Assembly: GCA_016880225.1 (NCBI GenBank)
Contig: JAEHDT010000239.1
Coordinates: 1-6,268, forward strand
DNA: 6,268 nucleotides
Direction: 5' to 3'
Source: Gemmatimonadota bacterium
Lineage (GTDB): Bacteria; Gemmatimonadota; Gemmatimonadetes; Gemmatimonadales; GWC2-71-9
This document shows positions 1 through 5,585 of this stretch, piece by piece. The translations under genes and the position numbers were made by a program. Numbering within the stretch: the stretch's first letter is position 1; every line of letters begins with the position of its first letter. Below the pieces are notes generated by a model. The model was not told the DNA's origin. It made no database searches and saw only the letters and a list, made by a program, of their open reading frames with translations.

Positions 1-1018
1 GCTCCACCAGCTGGTCCTCGATGATCGTCTCGATCGTGACACGCGCGGCCGCCGCCGCCAGCGGATTGCCTCCATAGGACGACGAGCTGCCGCTGGGGTT
101 GGCCCACGGTTTCGAGAAGGCGATCTCCTCGCGCGCGATCACGCCGCTCATCGGGAAGCCGCCGCCGAACCCCTTTCCCACCGTGAGCACGTCGGGGAGC
201 ACGTTCTCGTGTTCGATCGCGAACATCTTTCCGGTGCGCCCGAACCCCGTGATCATTTCGTCGCAGATCAGCAGCGCCCCCAGCTCGTCGGCCAGCTCGC
301 GCACCAGCTTCAGGTAGCCCGGCGGCGGCACCACGTTCCCCGCAGTACCCTGGATCGGCTCGACGATGATGGCCGCCACGTCCTTCGCGGTCTCGAGCTC
401 GATCTTCTTGCGGAGAAACTCTACGCAGTGCCACTCGCAGGACGGGAACGTCTTGTCGAAGGCGCAGCGCGCGCACGAGGCGTAGGGCGAGAGATACGCA
501 CCCGGCATGAGGGGTCCGAGCGCGTGCTTGAAGCTCGAGCCGAGCAGCGGGAGGACGCCACCAGTCTTGCCGTGGAACCCGCCCCAGAAGCCGATGGCCT
601 CGGTGTGGCCAGTGCGCGACTTGGCGAGGCGCAGCGCCGCCTCGATCGCCTCCGCCCCGCTCGAGTAGAACTGGGTACGGTTCAGGTCGCCCGGCGTCAG
701 CTCCGCCAAAAGCTTCACCAGTGCGGCGCGGTGCTCCGTGGTGAAGCTGCCGACGTGCACCCGCGCCACCTGGCGCTGCATGGCCGCCACGTACTTCGGA
801 TGGGCGTAGCCGATGCTCGCGACGCCGACCCCCGCCAGCAAATCGACGTAGCGGTTGCCGTCTACGTCGTACAGCACAGCCCCTTCGCCGCGGTCGATCG
901 ACAGCTGGCTGAACAGGGCCACGCTCTGCGTTCCGGGGGCAAGGTACAGCGCCTCGGCGTCGAACAGGGCTTTGGATTTGGGACCGGGGAGCTGGACCTT
1001 ACGGAGCGTGTGGGTCAC
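1..1018 (-). CDS. PLP-dependent class III aminotransferase (3' end cut by window edge)
   Basis: Fold-type I, class III aminotransferase that moves an amino group between an amine or omega-amino acid and a keto acid, using pyridoxal phosphate in the cytoplasm. I translated 339 residues from a GTG start whose GTGA overlaps the stop of the upstream ATP-grasp gene by 4 bp. Visible marks: the phosphate-binding stretch FYSSGAEAIEAAL (residues 117-129), GFWGGFHGKTGG, the IIVEPIQG strand, the cofactor-ring Asp in CDEMITGFGRTG (D253, E254) and the Schiff-base lysine in TVGKGFGGGFP (K282). A four-cysteine segment lies at C182, C185, C194 and C198. The frame is open at base 1; family members usually run to about 430-450 residues, so roughly 100 C-terminal residues are missing. 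The substrate cannot be read from the sequence. Relatives include GABA, acetylornithine, LysW-lysine and 2-aminoethylphosphonate-type transaminases. The family call is firm; the specificity is open. Confidence 0.95.
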   Translation of the reverse strand, partial: MTHTLRKVQLPGPKSKALFDAEALYLAPGTQSVALFSQLSIDRGEGAVLYDVDGNRYVDLLAGVGVASIGYAHPKYVAAMQRQVARVHVGSFTTEHRAALVKLLAELTPGDLNRTQFYSSGAEAIEAALRLAKSRTGHTEAIGFWGGFHGKTGGVLPLLGSSFKHALGPLMPGAYLSPYASCARCAFDKTFPSCEWHCVEFLRKKIELETAKDVAAIIVEPIQGTAGNVVPPPGYLKLVRELADELGALLICDEMITGFGRTGKMFAIEHENVLPDVLTVGKGFGGGFPMSGVIAREEIAFSKPWANPSGSSSSYGGNPLAAAAARVTIETIIEDQLVE

Positions 1019-1860
1019 GGATGCTTCCGATGCGCAAAGCGATGCACGATGTACTCCGCGATGGCCTGGGCCGCGTCCGCGCGGAACGGCGCGAAGCTCG
1101 GCCAGTCGTTGATGTCGATCAGCACAGGGCGGTCCGGTTCCGGGAGGGCGACATCGCCGCCGAACACCTCGAGCCCCAGGATGGCCGCCGCCTCGAACGC
1201 GAGTGCCTTCAGCCGGTTTTCGTCTACCGCCGGCCGCTCGCCGCCGAACCCCGCGTCCGCCCCGTACCACCGGAAGAAGCGGCCGTCGGTCACCCCGTAG
1301 AACTTGACGACCGGACCGGGCACGTGCTCCTGCAGCGCCACCCACGGGATGCCCCGGGCCGTGAAAGCCTCGAGCAGCGCCGGCACCCGCTCGAGCGACG
1401 CGGCGACGACGTCTTCCGGCCGCTCGGCATGCACGTCGCCGCGCTTGATCCAGATCTTCTGGTGGTCGGGACTGAGGGTGGCGAGCTGCTCCGCGGGAGG
1501 GAGCGGCGCCGAGCTGGCGTGGATCAGCGTGCGAGGAAAGGCGAGAGGGCTCTCCGCCAGCCGCTTCACGAGGCGGTGGCGATGGCAGTTGAGCGCGCTC
1601 GAGGCGCGGTTCACCACGACGACACCGTCGGACTCGAACGGCATCAGCTGTTCGGCCGCGAGCGATCCCTGGCACATGTTGAGGTAGAGTTCCGCGGCCG
1701 GGAGCCGGCCCTGCTCGACCTCGAGCTCGGTGGTCTTGATCGCCCGCCAGCCGTGCGCCTCGAGCCTCCCCACGGTCGCGTCCAGAATGGCCGTATCGTT
1801 CACGCGGTGCTGCTGGGGAGAGTACGACGGACTCCGGTAGATCGCGACCAGTCGAGCCAA
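1015..1860 (-). CDS. ATP-grasp ligase, 281 aa
   Basis: ATP-grasp enzymes activate a carboxylate as an acyl phosphate and join it to an amine, thiol or hydroxyl; some members are kinases. I start it at the TTG at 1860: GAAAGG lies 7 bases upstream, overlapping the stop of the preceding gene, and recognisable sequence (MARLVAIYRSPSYSP) begins there. A frame back to an ATG at 1968 exists, but it would overlap the nucleotidyltransferase by about 100 bp with unconvincing sequence. ATP-grasp marks: a lysine strand KIWIKRGD (K135, K139), the hinge-like ALQEHVPGPVVKFYG (Q177, E178), and the C-terminal metal-binding pattern with D236 in FGGDVAL, then D249 and N251 in VLIDINDWPSF. The Asp-x-Asn ending resembles RimK/LysX-type ligases and also inositol-phosphate kinases (ITPK). 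No signal peptide or membrane segment is seen. The 4-bp overlap with the aminotransferase implies coupled translation. The substrate is unknown. Confidence 0.88.
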   Translation of the reverse strand: MARLVAIYRSPSYSPQQHRVNDTAILDATVGRLEAHGWRAIKTTELEVEQGRLPAAELYLNMCQGSLAAEQLMPFESDGVVVVNRASSALNCHRHRLVKRLAESPLAFPRTLIHASSAPLPPAEQLATLSPDHQKIWIKRGDVHAERPEDVVAASLERVPALLEAFTARGIPWVALQEHVPGPVVKFYGVTDGRFFRWYGADAGFGGERPAVDENRLKALAFEAAAILGLEVFGGDVALPEPDRPVLIDINDWPSFAPFRADAAQAIAEYIVHRFAHRKHP

Positions 1861-1873
1861 GGGCCTACCTTTC
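1861..1873 (-). promoter_or_regulatory. Ribosome binding site deciding the TTG start of the ATP-grasp gene
   Basis: On the minus strand GAAAGG (1868-1873) is followed by a 7-base spacer and TTG at 1860. The site overlaps the last codon and TAG stop of the nucleotidyltransferase. This placement supports TTG over the distant in-frame ATG at 1968. Confidence 0.55.
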
Positions 1874-2575
1874 GCGCGCGGCGAGCCACGCGTTCGCAGT
1901 CTGAAGATCAGAGGGCCGATCGATGTCGATGATGCGGGGGACTTCAACCGCCGCCACCCGCCGTCCATCCGTCACCAGCGCCTTGAGGAAGCCGCGCATC
2001 CTGGATCCGCCCTGCGCAACGGCGTCGCGAGCGGCGCGACGCGTCGCGGGGCTCAAGCCGTACACCCCGCCGGTGACGCAAGGAGGGTGGAGCGGTGCGT
2101 CGCTCACGGCCCGGACGGCCCCGTCCCCGTCCCGGTTGACGTACACAGGAGACTCATCGTCCACGTACGGCGTCACAGCCAGGACCATGTCGGCGCCGTC
2201 CGCCAGGAGCCGTGCAACCGCCCCGAATACGGCCCGCCAGTCGGCCGGTCGCATGACTGTGTCGACCATGCTGCAGAAGACCGGCCCGGGCGGGACGGCG
2301 CGCAGCGCTTCCACAAGGGTGTGGAGGGAGGAGGGGGTGCGGCATTCGACCACGGTAAGGGGAGGGCCGAAGCGTCGACCGTCAAGTGACCGCGTCACGG
2401 CCGGGAAATCGGCCCGAACGGCGCAGGTGAGGCTCGTGCAACCCAGTCCGGCGAGCGTCTCCAGCAGTCCAACGATCTGGGGCCGCCCTCCCACCTCGAC
2501 GAGGGCCTTCGGAATGGGGATACCGCCGGCGGCCAGCCGCGACCCCTCGCCCCCCGCCAAAATGAGTCCGTGCAC
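1865..2575 (-). CDS. MobA/LicC-like nucleotidyltransferase, 236 aa
   Basis: A short nucleotidyltransferase of the sugar-nucleotide/MobA superfamily (GT-A-like fold), expected to transfer NMP from CTP, GTP or UTP to a phosphorylated sugar, alcohol or amine and release pyrophosphate. The N-terminal signature LILAGGEGSRL (residues 4-14) binds the triphosphate. IPIPKAL supplies the usual lysine (K23), and D105 in CSMVDTVM is placed like the metal-binding Asp. CVTGGVYGLSP (166-176) and the end EVPRIIDIDRPSDLQTA are typical of this family. The GTG at 2575 is chosen because the glycine-rich signature starts three residues later and because it follows the HAD stop with one base between (TGA-C-GTG). 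The protein is small and carries no left-handed beta-helix domain, so it is not a GlmU-type enzyme. The nucleotide and acceptor cannot be told. MobA itself is unlikely because the loop is GEGSRL with a long insertion before PKAL. Confidence 0.9.
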   Translation of the reverse strand: MHGLILAGGEGSRLAAGGIPIPKALVEVGGRPQIVGLLETLAGLGCTSLTCAVRADFPAVTRSLDGRRFGPPLTVVECRTPSSLHTLVEALRAVPPGPVFCSMVDTVMRPADWRAVFGAVARLLADGADMVLAVTPYVDDESPVYVNRDGDGAVRAVSDAPLHPPCVTGGVYGLSPATRRAARDAVAQGGSRMRGFLKALVTDGRRVAAVEVPRIIDIDRPSDLQTANAWLAARER

Positions 2576-2576
2576 G

Positions 2577-3251
2577 TCAGTCGAGCACCCGTTCGATGTC
2601 CGGCAGCTCGCGGATCCGGGCCGTGGGTACGACCCCGGCCGGAGGGACGCGGTCCGCCGGCGCGAGCCAGCAGGTACGAATCCCGAGGACGGCCGCGCCG
2701 CGGATGTCCGCTTCGACGTTGTCGCCCACCATCCACGCGACCTCGGGCGCCGCGCCGAGGGCCGCCAGCGCGTGCGCGAAGATGCGTGCGTCGGGCTTGC
2801 TCCAGCCAACCAGGGTGGAGTCGCTGACGCTGACGAACAATCTCGCCAGGCCGAGCTCTTCCAAACAAGGCTCGAGGTTGCCGGTGAAATTCGAGACGAT
2901 CGCGAGCCTGTAGCGGCGGGCGAGGCGTTCCAGAACCGGCACGTTGCGCCGCACCGCCGCCACGGCGTCCGCGTGAAACCGGTCCGCCAGGGCGCGGGCG
3001 TCCACGGCGTCGCGATCGGGGAGGAGCGCGGCGAGCACTTGGACCTGCGCATCGATCGTGGCCCGAAAGCCGAGCCCGGACACTCCGGGAAGCCGGGCCA
3101 TTGCGGCGTCGGACGCCTTGAACAGCGCGTCGAAGGCCGCGAAATCGAGCGTGCCCCCGCTGTGCCGGTACGCCGCGTAGTACCGCGGGCTCCAATGCAC
3201 TCCGTCAGCGTCCAGCGTGCCGCCGAAGTCGAACAGCACGACCTCGGCCAT
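2577..3251 (-). CDS. HAD-superfamily hydrolase (subfamily IA-like), 224 aa
   Basis: HAD hydrolases use an aspartate nucleophile, mostly to remove phosphate from small molecules in the cytoplasm. All four motifs are present: motif I VVLFDFGGTLD (nucleophile D8), motif II with S120 in AIVSNFTGN, motif III with K152 in GWSKPDARIF, and motif IV WMVGDNVEADIRGA (D177, D182). A helical cap of about 90 residues lies between motifs I and II, as in subfamily IA. The residue two after the nucleophile is Gly10, where classical phosphatases have the general acid/base Asp; the FDFGGTL variant occurs in many uncharacterised homologues. The ATG at 3251 is 7 bp after the stop of the copper-type protein, with no clear Shine-Dalgarno site. 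Its place directly before a nucleotidyltransferase recalls phosphatase/nucleotidyltransferase pairs in nucleotide-activated sugar pathways such as GmhB with HddC. The substrate is unknown. Confidence 0.93.
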   Translation of the reverse strand: MAEVVLFDFGGTLDADGVHWSPRYYAAYRHSGGTLDFAAFDALFKASDAAMARLPGVSGLGFRATIDAQVQVLAALLPDRDAVDARALADRFHADAVAAVRRNVPVLERLARRYRLAIVSNFTGNLEPCLEELGLARLFVSVSDSTLVGWSKPDARIFAHALAALGAAPEVAWMVGDNVEADIRGAAVLGIRTCWLAPADRVPPAGVVPTARIRELPDIERVLD

Positions 3252-3258
3252 GGGCGGT

Positions 3259-4353
3259 CTAACGGCGACCGTGCGCTGCGTGCTCGTGCCCGCCCATCTT
3301 CATCATCGTCATGGGCGCGGACCCGCCGGCCATGTGCATCTCGTGGCCGGCCGTGAGCCGCATGTAGTGCCGGTAGTCCTGTTGGTAGAGCGAGTCGCTC
3401 GCGTCGGCGGCGGGCCACCGCACGCCGCGGTCGGGCACGAACAGTCCGCCGATCACGCCCATGCCGCCGTCGGGAATCGGCGCACCGGTGGGATTGTCGT
3501 AGGCCACGGTGACGCGGTAACGGTGCTCGGGAACGATGCGGACGCCGAGGCGGGTCCACCCGTACAGCATGGCGATGGGAACCGACTCGATGTGACCGGC
3601 CGAGTCGACGACCGGCGCGGCGTGGTAGATGGTCGCCCCGGTGGTCACGTCCGTGAATTCGATGACGCGCCCGTAGTCGTGCATGTGTCCGCCCAGGCCG
3701 ACGATCTTGCCGGCCACCACCGGACTCCCCTCGTACGAGCGGGCCGACCGCCCGGGCGGCAGCGGAAACGACTTGTCCCCGACCGGAAACGCGACGTCCA
3801 TCTGCCAGGGGGATGCGTCGAACAGCGGCCACGGCCGGCCGCTGGGGATGAAGTTCATCACCAGTCGGACCCGCGCCTGGCGGTAACCCGTCGGCGTCAG
3901 ATTTTCCACCATCGCGCTCGCCACGACGCGCTTCCCGCGCTCGAGCGGCAGCCCGAACAGGAGCCACGGCAGGCGGACGGTGCCCGTCTCGTGCCCGGCC
4001 GCGAGCAGGCGTCGCGAGATGGGAAGAAACAGCTCGCGGTGATCGGGGTCGATCAGATTGAAGTGATGGATCAGCTCGTCCGGCAGCTTCGCGCCGGTCG
4101 AGTCCACAACCTCCACGCGGAAGCCGTAGATGGATCCCGTCTCGGGGATGTCGAGCGTCGCGACCGGCGGCTGCGCGATCATGTGATGCGGCGTGCGCGC
4201 GGGCAGATCCACCGGCGCGAGGTCGATGACGAGCGCGCGGCCGCGATCGACGAAGATGCGGGCACCGGGAGCGGCGTCCGACGGCGCGACCTGCCGCCCG
4301 TCGGCGGCGATCGTGAGAGCGAGGGCGAGCGGTGCGAGGGCGCGGAGGTTCAC
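3259..4353 (-). CDS. Secreted PHM-like (type II copper) protein with His/Met-rich tail, 364 aa
   Basis: Starts at GTG 4353 and opens with an export signal (MNLRALAPLALALTIAADG; likely cleavage near residue 17). I compared it by eye with remembered rat PHM. LPDELIHHFNLID (H96, H97) matches the CuH HH pair. GGHMHDYGRVIEF (H223, H225) matches the CuM pair in VHTHHLGKVVSGY. PDGGMGVIGGLFVP (M298) matches the CuM methionine in EMCNLYIM. The third CuH histidine (LQVHYGD in PHM) falls at M148 in VVASAMVENLT. The tail, residues 337-361, holds many His and Met (HEMHMAGG, MTMMKMGGHEH), as in copper-handling proteins. There is no cysteine, whereas PHM has several disulfides. It may be a monooxygenase relative or a non-catalytic copper-binding protein. 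The export and the metal pattern are visible; the copper and the activity are inferred. It heads the HAD/nucleotidyltransferase/ATP-grasp/aminotransferase run. Confidence 0.75.
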   Translation of the reverse strand: MNLRALAPLALALTIAADGRQVAPSDAAPGARIFVDRGRALVIDLAPVDLPARTPHHMIAQPPVATLDIPETGSIYGFRVEVVDSTGAKLPDELIHHFNLIDPDHRELFLPISRRLLAAGHETGTVRLPWLLFGLPLERGKRVVASAMVENLTPTGYRQARVRLVMNFIPSGRPWPLFDASPWQMDVAFPVGDKSFPLPPGRSARSYEGSPVVAGKIVGLGGHMHDYGRVIEFTDVTTGATIYHAAPVVDSAGHIESVPIAMLYGWTRLGVRIVPEHRYRVTVAYDNPTGAPIPDGGMGVIGGLFVPDRGVRWPAADASDSLYQQDYRHYMRLTAGHEMHMAGGSAPMTMMKMGGHEHAAHGRR

Positions 4354-4391
4354 AGCGGCGAATTGTAACCGGCCGCTCCCGGGCCGAACAA
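4354..4391 (-). promoter_or_regulatory. Candidate sigma70-type promoter, near-leaderless, for the five-gene operon
   Basis: Reading the minus strand, TTGTTC (4386-4391; three of six match TTGACA) and TACAAT (4362-4367; five of six match TATAAT) are 18 bases apart. Only 8 bases separate the -10 box from the GTG at 4353, so transcription would begin at or within a couple of bases of the start codon. No Shine-Dalgarno site precedes that GTG, which fits a leaderless message. TACAAT stands out in otherwise very GC-rich DNA. Confidence 0.5.
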
Positions 4392-4419
4392 GGCTCGCCC
4401 GAAACCCGTCAAGCGGCGG

Positions 4420-5529
4420 TCATGGGCACCTGGGGAGCGTCCCGGGGAAACTCGTCTTGAACGTGTTCCGGCTCCAGCAATTGTCGCTGCCCGCCGGGAT
4501 CCAGAGGAGGTCTACCGCCGGCAGGAACGGGATCGGCGAGGCCACCCTCCCGTTCCGGACCAGCACGTTGTGTACGATCCGGTCGAAGTCGGGATCGGGC
4601 TCGATGTCGGCGAAGGCCTCGGACGGCAGGCCCGCGAGCTGGCCCAGCACCAGCGTACTTGCCACCCCGATGCCGACGAATTGATTGCCCCTCACCAGGT
4701 TGTCCTCGACCCGCACATGATCGGCCCCCACCACGAGAATCCCCGAGCCGGTCGGCACGAACGACGCGAGATCTCCCGGTGGGGCGAAGTTCACGTGGTT
4801 GTTGTCGTGGATGCGGTTCCCGGCGACCAGTACGTCGCTCGAGGTTTTCGCGTCCAGGCCCGGGAGCAACACGATCAGAATGCCCACGACGTTGTCGTAC
4901 GCCTCGTTTCCGACGGCGCGTGCGTGGTGCACGTTCTCGAATTCGATTCCGTTCACGTTCGCGAATGTCACGCTCGTGCGCACGGTCACGTTCGTGTCCT
5001 GGCCCACATAGATCCCGGTGTCGCTGTGGCCGGAGGCGCGACAGCGCTCGATCAATCCGTCCGACGAATGCACCGGAAACAAGCCGTACTCGCCGTTGTC
5101 CTGCGCCGTGACGCCCGAGAGGAGAAAGCCACGGACACCCGACAGGAACACGCCGTTCTCCTCGAAGCCACGCACGGTGACGTCGACAAGGGCAAATCCA
5201 TCGCTCCCGGGGGCGACGGTGATGCCGTTGGCCGCGCCACCGGGATTCTCGATCACCACCCGGGCGCCGCGCCGGCCGCTGCGGCCCGCCAGAGTCAGGC
5301 CCGGCACCGCAACGTGTATCGCTTCGTGGTAGGTCCCGGGTTCGATCACGATGACGGCCCCGCTGCCGGCCGCGTCCACCGCGGCCTGAATCGACTCGCC
5401 GGCGTGAACCACCACGTCGGGGCGCCCGAGTCGTTCGGGCGAGAGCGACGGCGGTGCGACCGCCTGGGGTGCATCGCATCCGGCGGCGAGCAGCGACGAC
5501 AACGCCACGACGTGTCTGAAGCGAGCCAT
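4420..5529 (-). CDS. Right-handed parallel beta-helix lipoprotein, 369 aa
   Basis: Exported protein with a pectin-lyase-like parallel beta-helix. The N-terminus MARFRHVVALSSLLAAGC is a short lipoprotein signal with lipid-attachment Cys18 (the -3 position is Ala rather than the usual Leu). A proline-rich linker follows, then the typical first turn GESIQAAVDAAGSGAVIVIEPGTY (residues 45-68). Repeated coils follow with NGI/NGV/TGI/SGI turns and Asn-rich edges, e.g. ENGVFLSG, NGEYGLF, DTGIYVG, NVNGIEFEN, GNRIHDNNHVNF, DNLVRGNQFVGIGV (about 90-295). The end SDNCWSRNTF...LPRCP (C351, C368) looks like a natural C-terminus, so the gene is whole. ATG 5529 has a strong AGGAGG site; a frame open to 5562 adds only noise. 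The class includes NosD-like and carbohydrate-active proteins, but I see no assignable catalytic residues. It is probably anchored in the outer or periplasmic face of a membrane. Function unknown; it sits 66 bp upstream of the operon. Confidence 0.9.
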   Translation of the reverse strand: MARFRHVVALSSLLAAGCDAPQAVAPPSLSPERLGRPDVVVHAGESIQAAVDAAGSGAVIVIEPGTYHEAIHVAVPGLTLAGRSGRRGARVVIENPGGAANGITVAPGSDGFALVDVTVRGFEENGVFLSGVRGFLLSGVTAQDNGEYGLFPVHSSDGLIERCRASGHSDTGIYVGQDTNVTVRTSVTFANVNGIEFENVHHARAVGNEAYDNVVGILIVLLPGLDAKTSSDVLVAGNRIHDNNHVNFAPPGDLASFVPTGSGILVVGADHVRVEDNLVRGNQFVGIGVASTLVLGQLAGLPSEAFADIEPDPDFDRIVHNVLVRNGRVASPIPFLPAVDLLWIPAGSDNCWSRNTFKTSFPGTLPRCP

Positions 5530-5542
5530 GTGACCCTCCTCC
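5530..5542 (-). promoter_or_regulatory. Strong Shine-Dalgarno site of the beta-helix gene
   Basis: The minus strand reads GGAGGAGGG (5534-5542), then TCAC and ATG at 5529, giving a 5-base spacer after AGGAGG. It fixes the start at 5529 rather than the in-frame codon at 5562. It is the only textbook-strength site in the window. Confidence 0.85.
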
Positions 5543-5585
5543 GGTGAGCGCGACGGCAGCATGCCTCGCGTTGGTCAAGTCCCGT
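5543..5585 (-). other. Short intergenic gap between ATPase and beta-helix genes
   Basis: The space between the ATPase stop and the ribosome binding site of the beta-helix gene holds one TTGACC hexamer (5573-5578) but no AT-rich -10 box at 16-18 bases. No T-tract terminator is visible. The beta-helix gene may be read through from the ATPase gene or use a promoter I cannot recognise. Confidence 0.4.

Noticed and set aside
209..1300. Long plus-strand open frames over the aminotransferase and ATP-grasp genes, with others at 1021-1932, 1923-3356, 3217-4368 and 4570-5547
   Set aside because: They are Arg/Ala/Pro-rich translations with no family motifs and lie opposite minus-strand genes with clear conserved motifs; high GC leaves few stop codons in the shadow frames.
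1..3251. The operon as a LysW-type lysine or arginine pathway (LysX plus LysJ)
   Set aside because: No small LysW carrier, kinase or reductase gene is present, and the HAD and nucleotidyltransferase genes do not belong to that pathway. It is kept only as a partial analogy.
1865..3967. A 700-residue minus-strand frame that could look like a fusion ending in the nucleotidyltransferase
   Set aside because: Only the last 236 residues resemble a protein family. The rest is an out-of-frame reading of the HAD and copper-type genes, and the GTG at 2575 is a natural start.
4370..4386. Small inverted repeat CGGCC/GGCCG with a 7-base loop after the beta-helix gene, considered as a terminator
   Set aside because: The stem is only 5 bp and no T-tract follows on the minus strand; it also lies inside the spacer of the candidate promoter and may be chance in GC-rich DNA.
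4406..4411. TTGACG after the beta-helix gene as the -35 partner of TACAAT
   Set aside because: The spacing is 39 bases, far beyond what sigma70 tolerates; TTGTTC at 18 bases is a better partner.
4409..5578. A 389-residue minus-strand frame overlapping the beta-helix gene
   Set aside because: Arg/Gly-rich low-complexity translation; the overlapping frame 4420-5529 has a lipoprotein signal, beta-helix repeats and a strong ribosome site.
5573..5578. TTGACC as a -35 box for the beta-helix gene
   Set aside because: The bases 16-18 downstream (around CGTCGC) have no resemblance to a -10 box.
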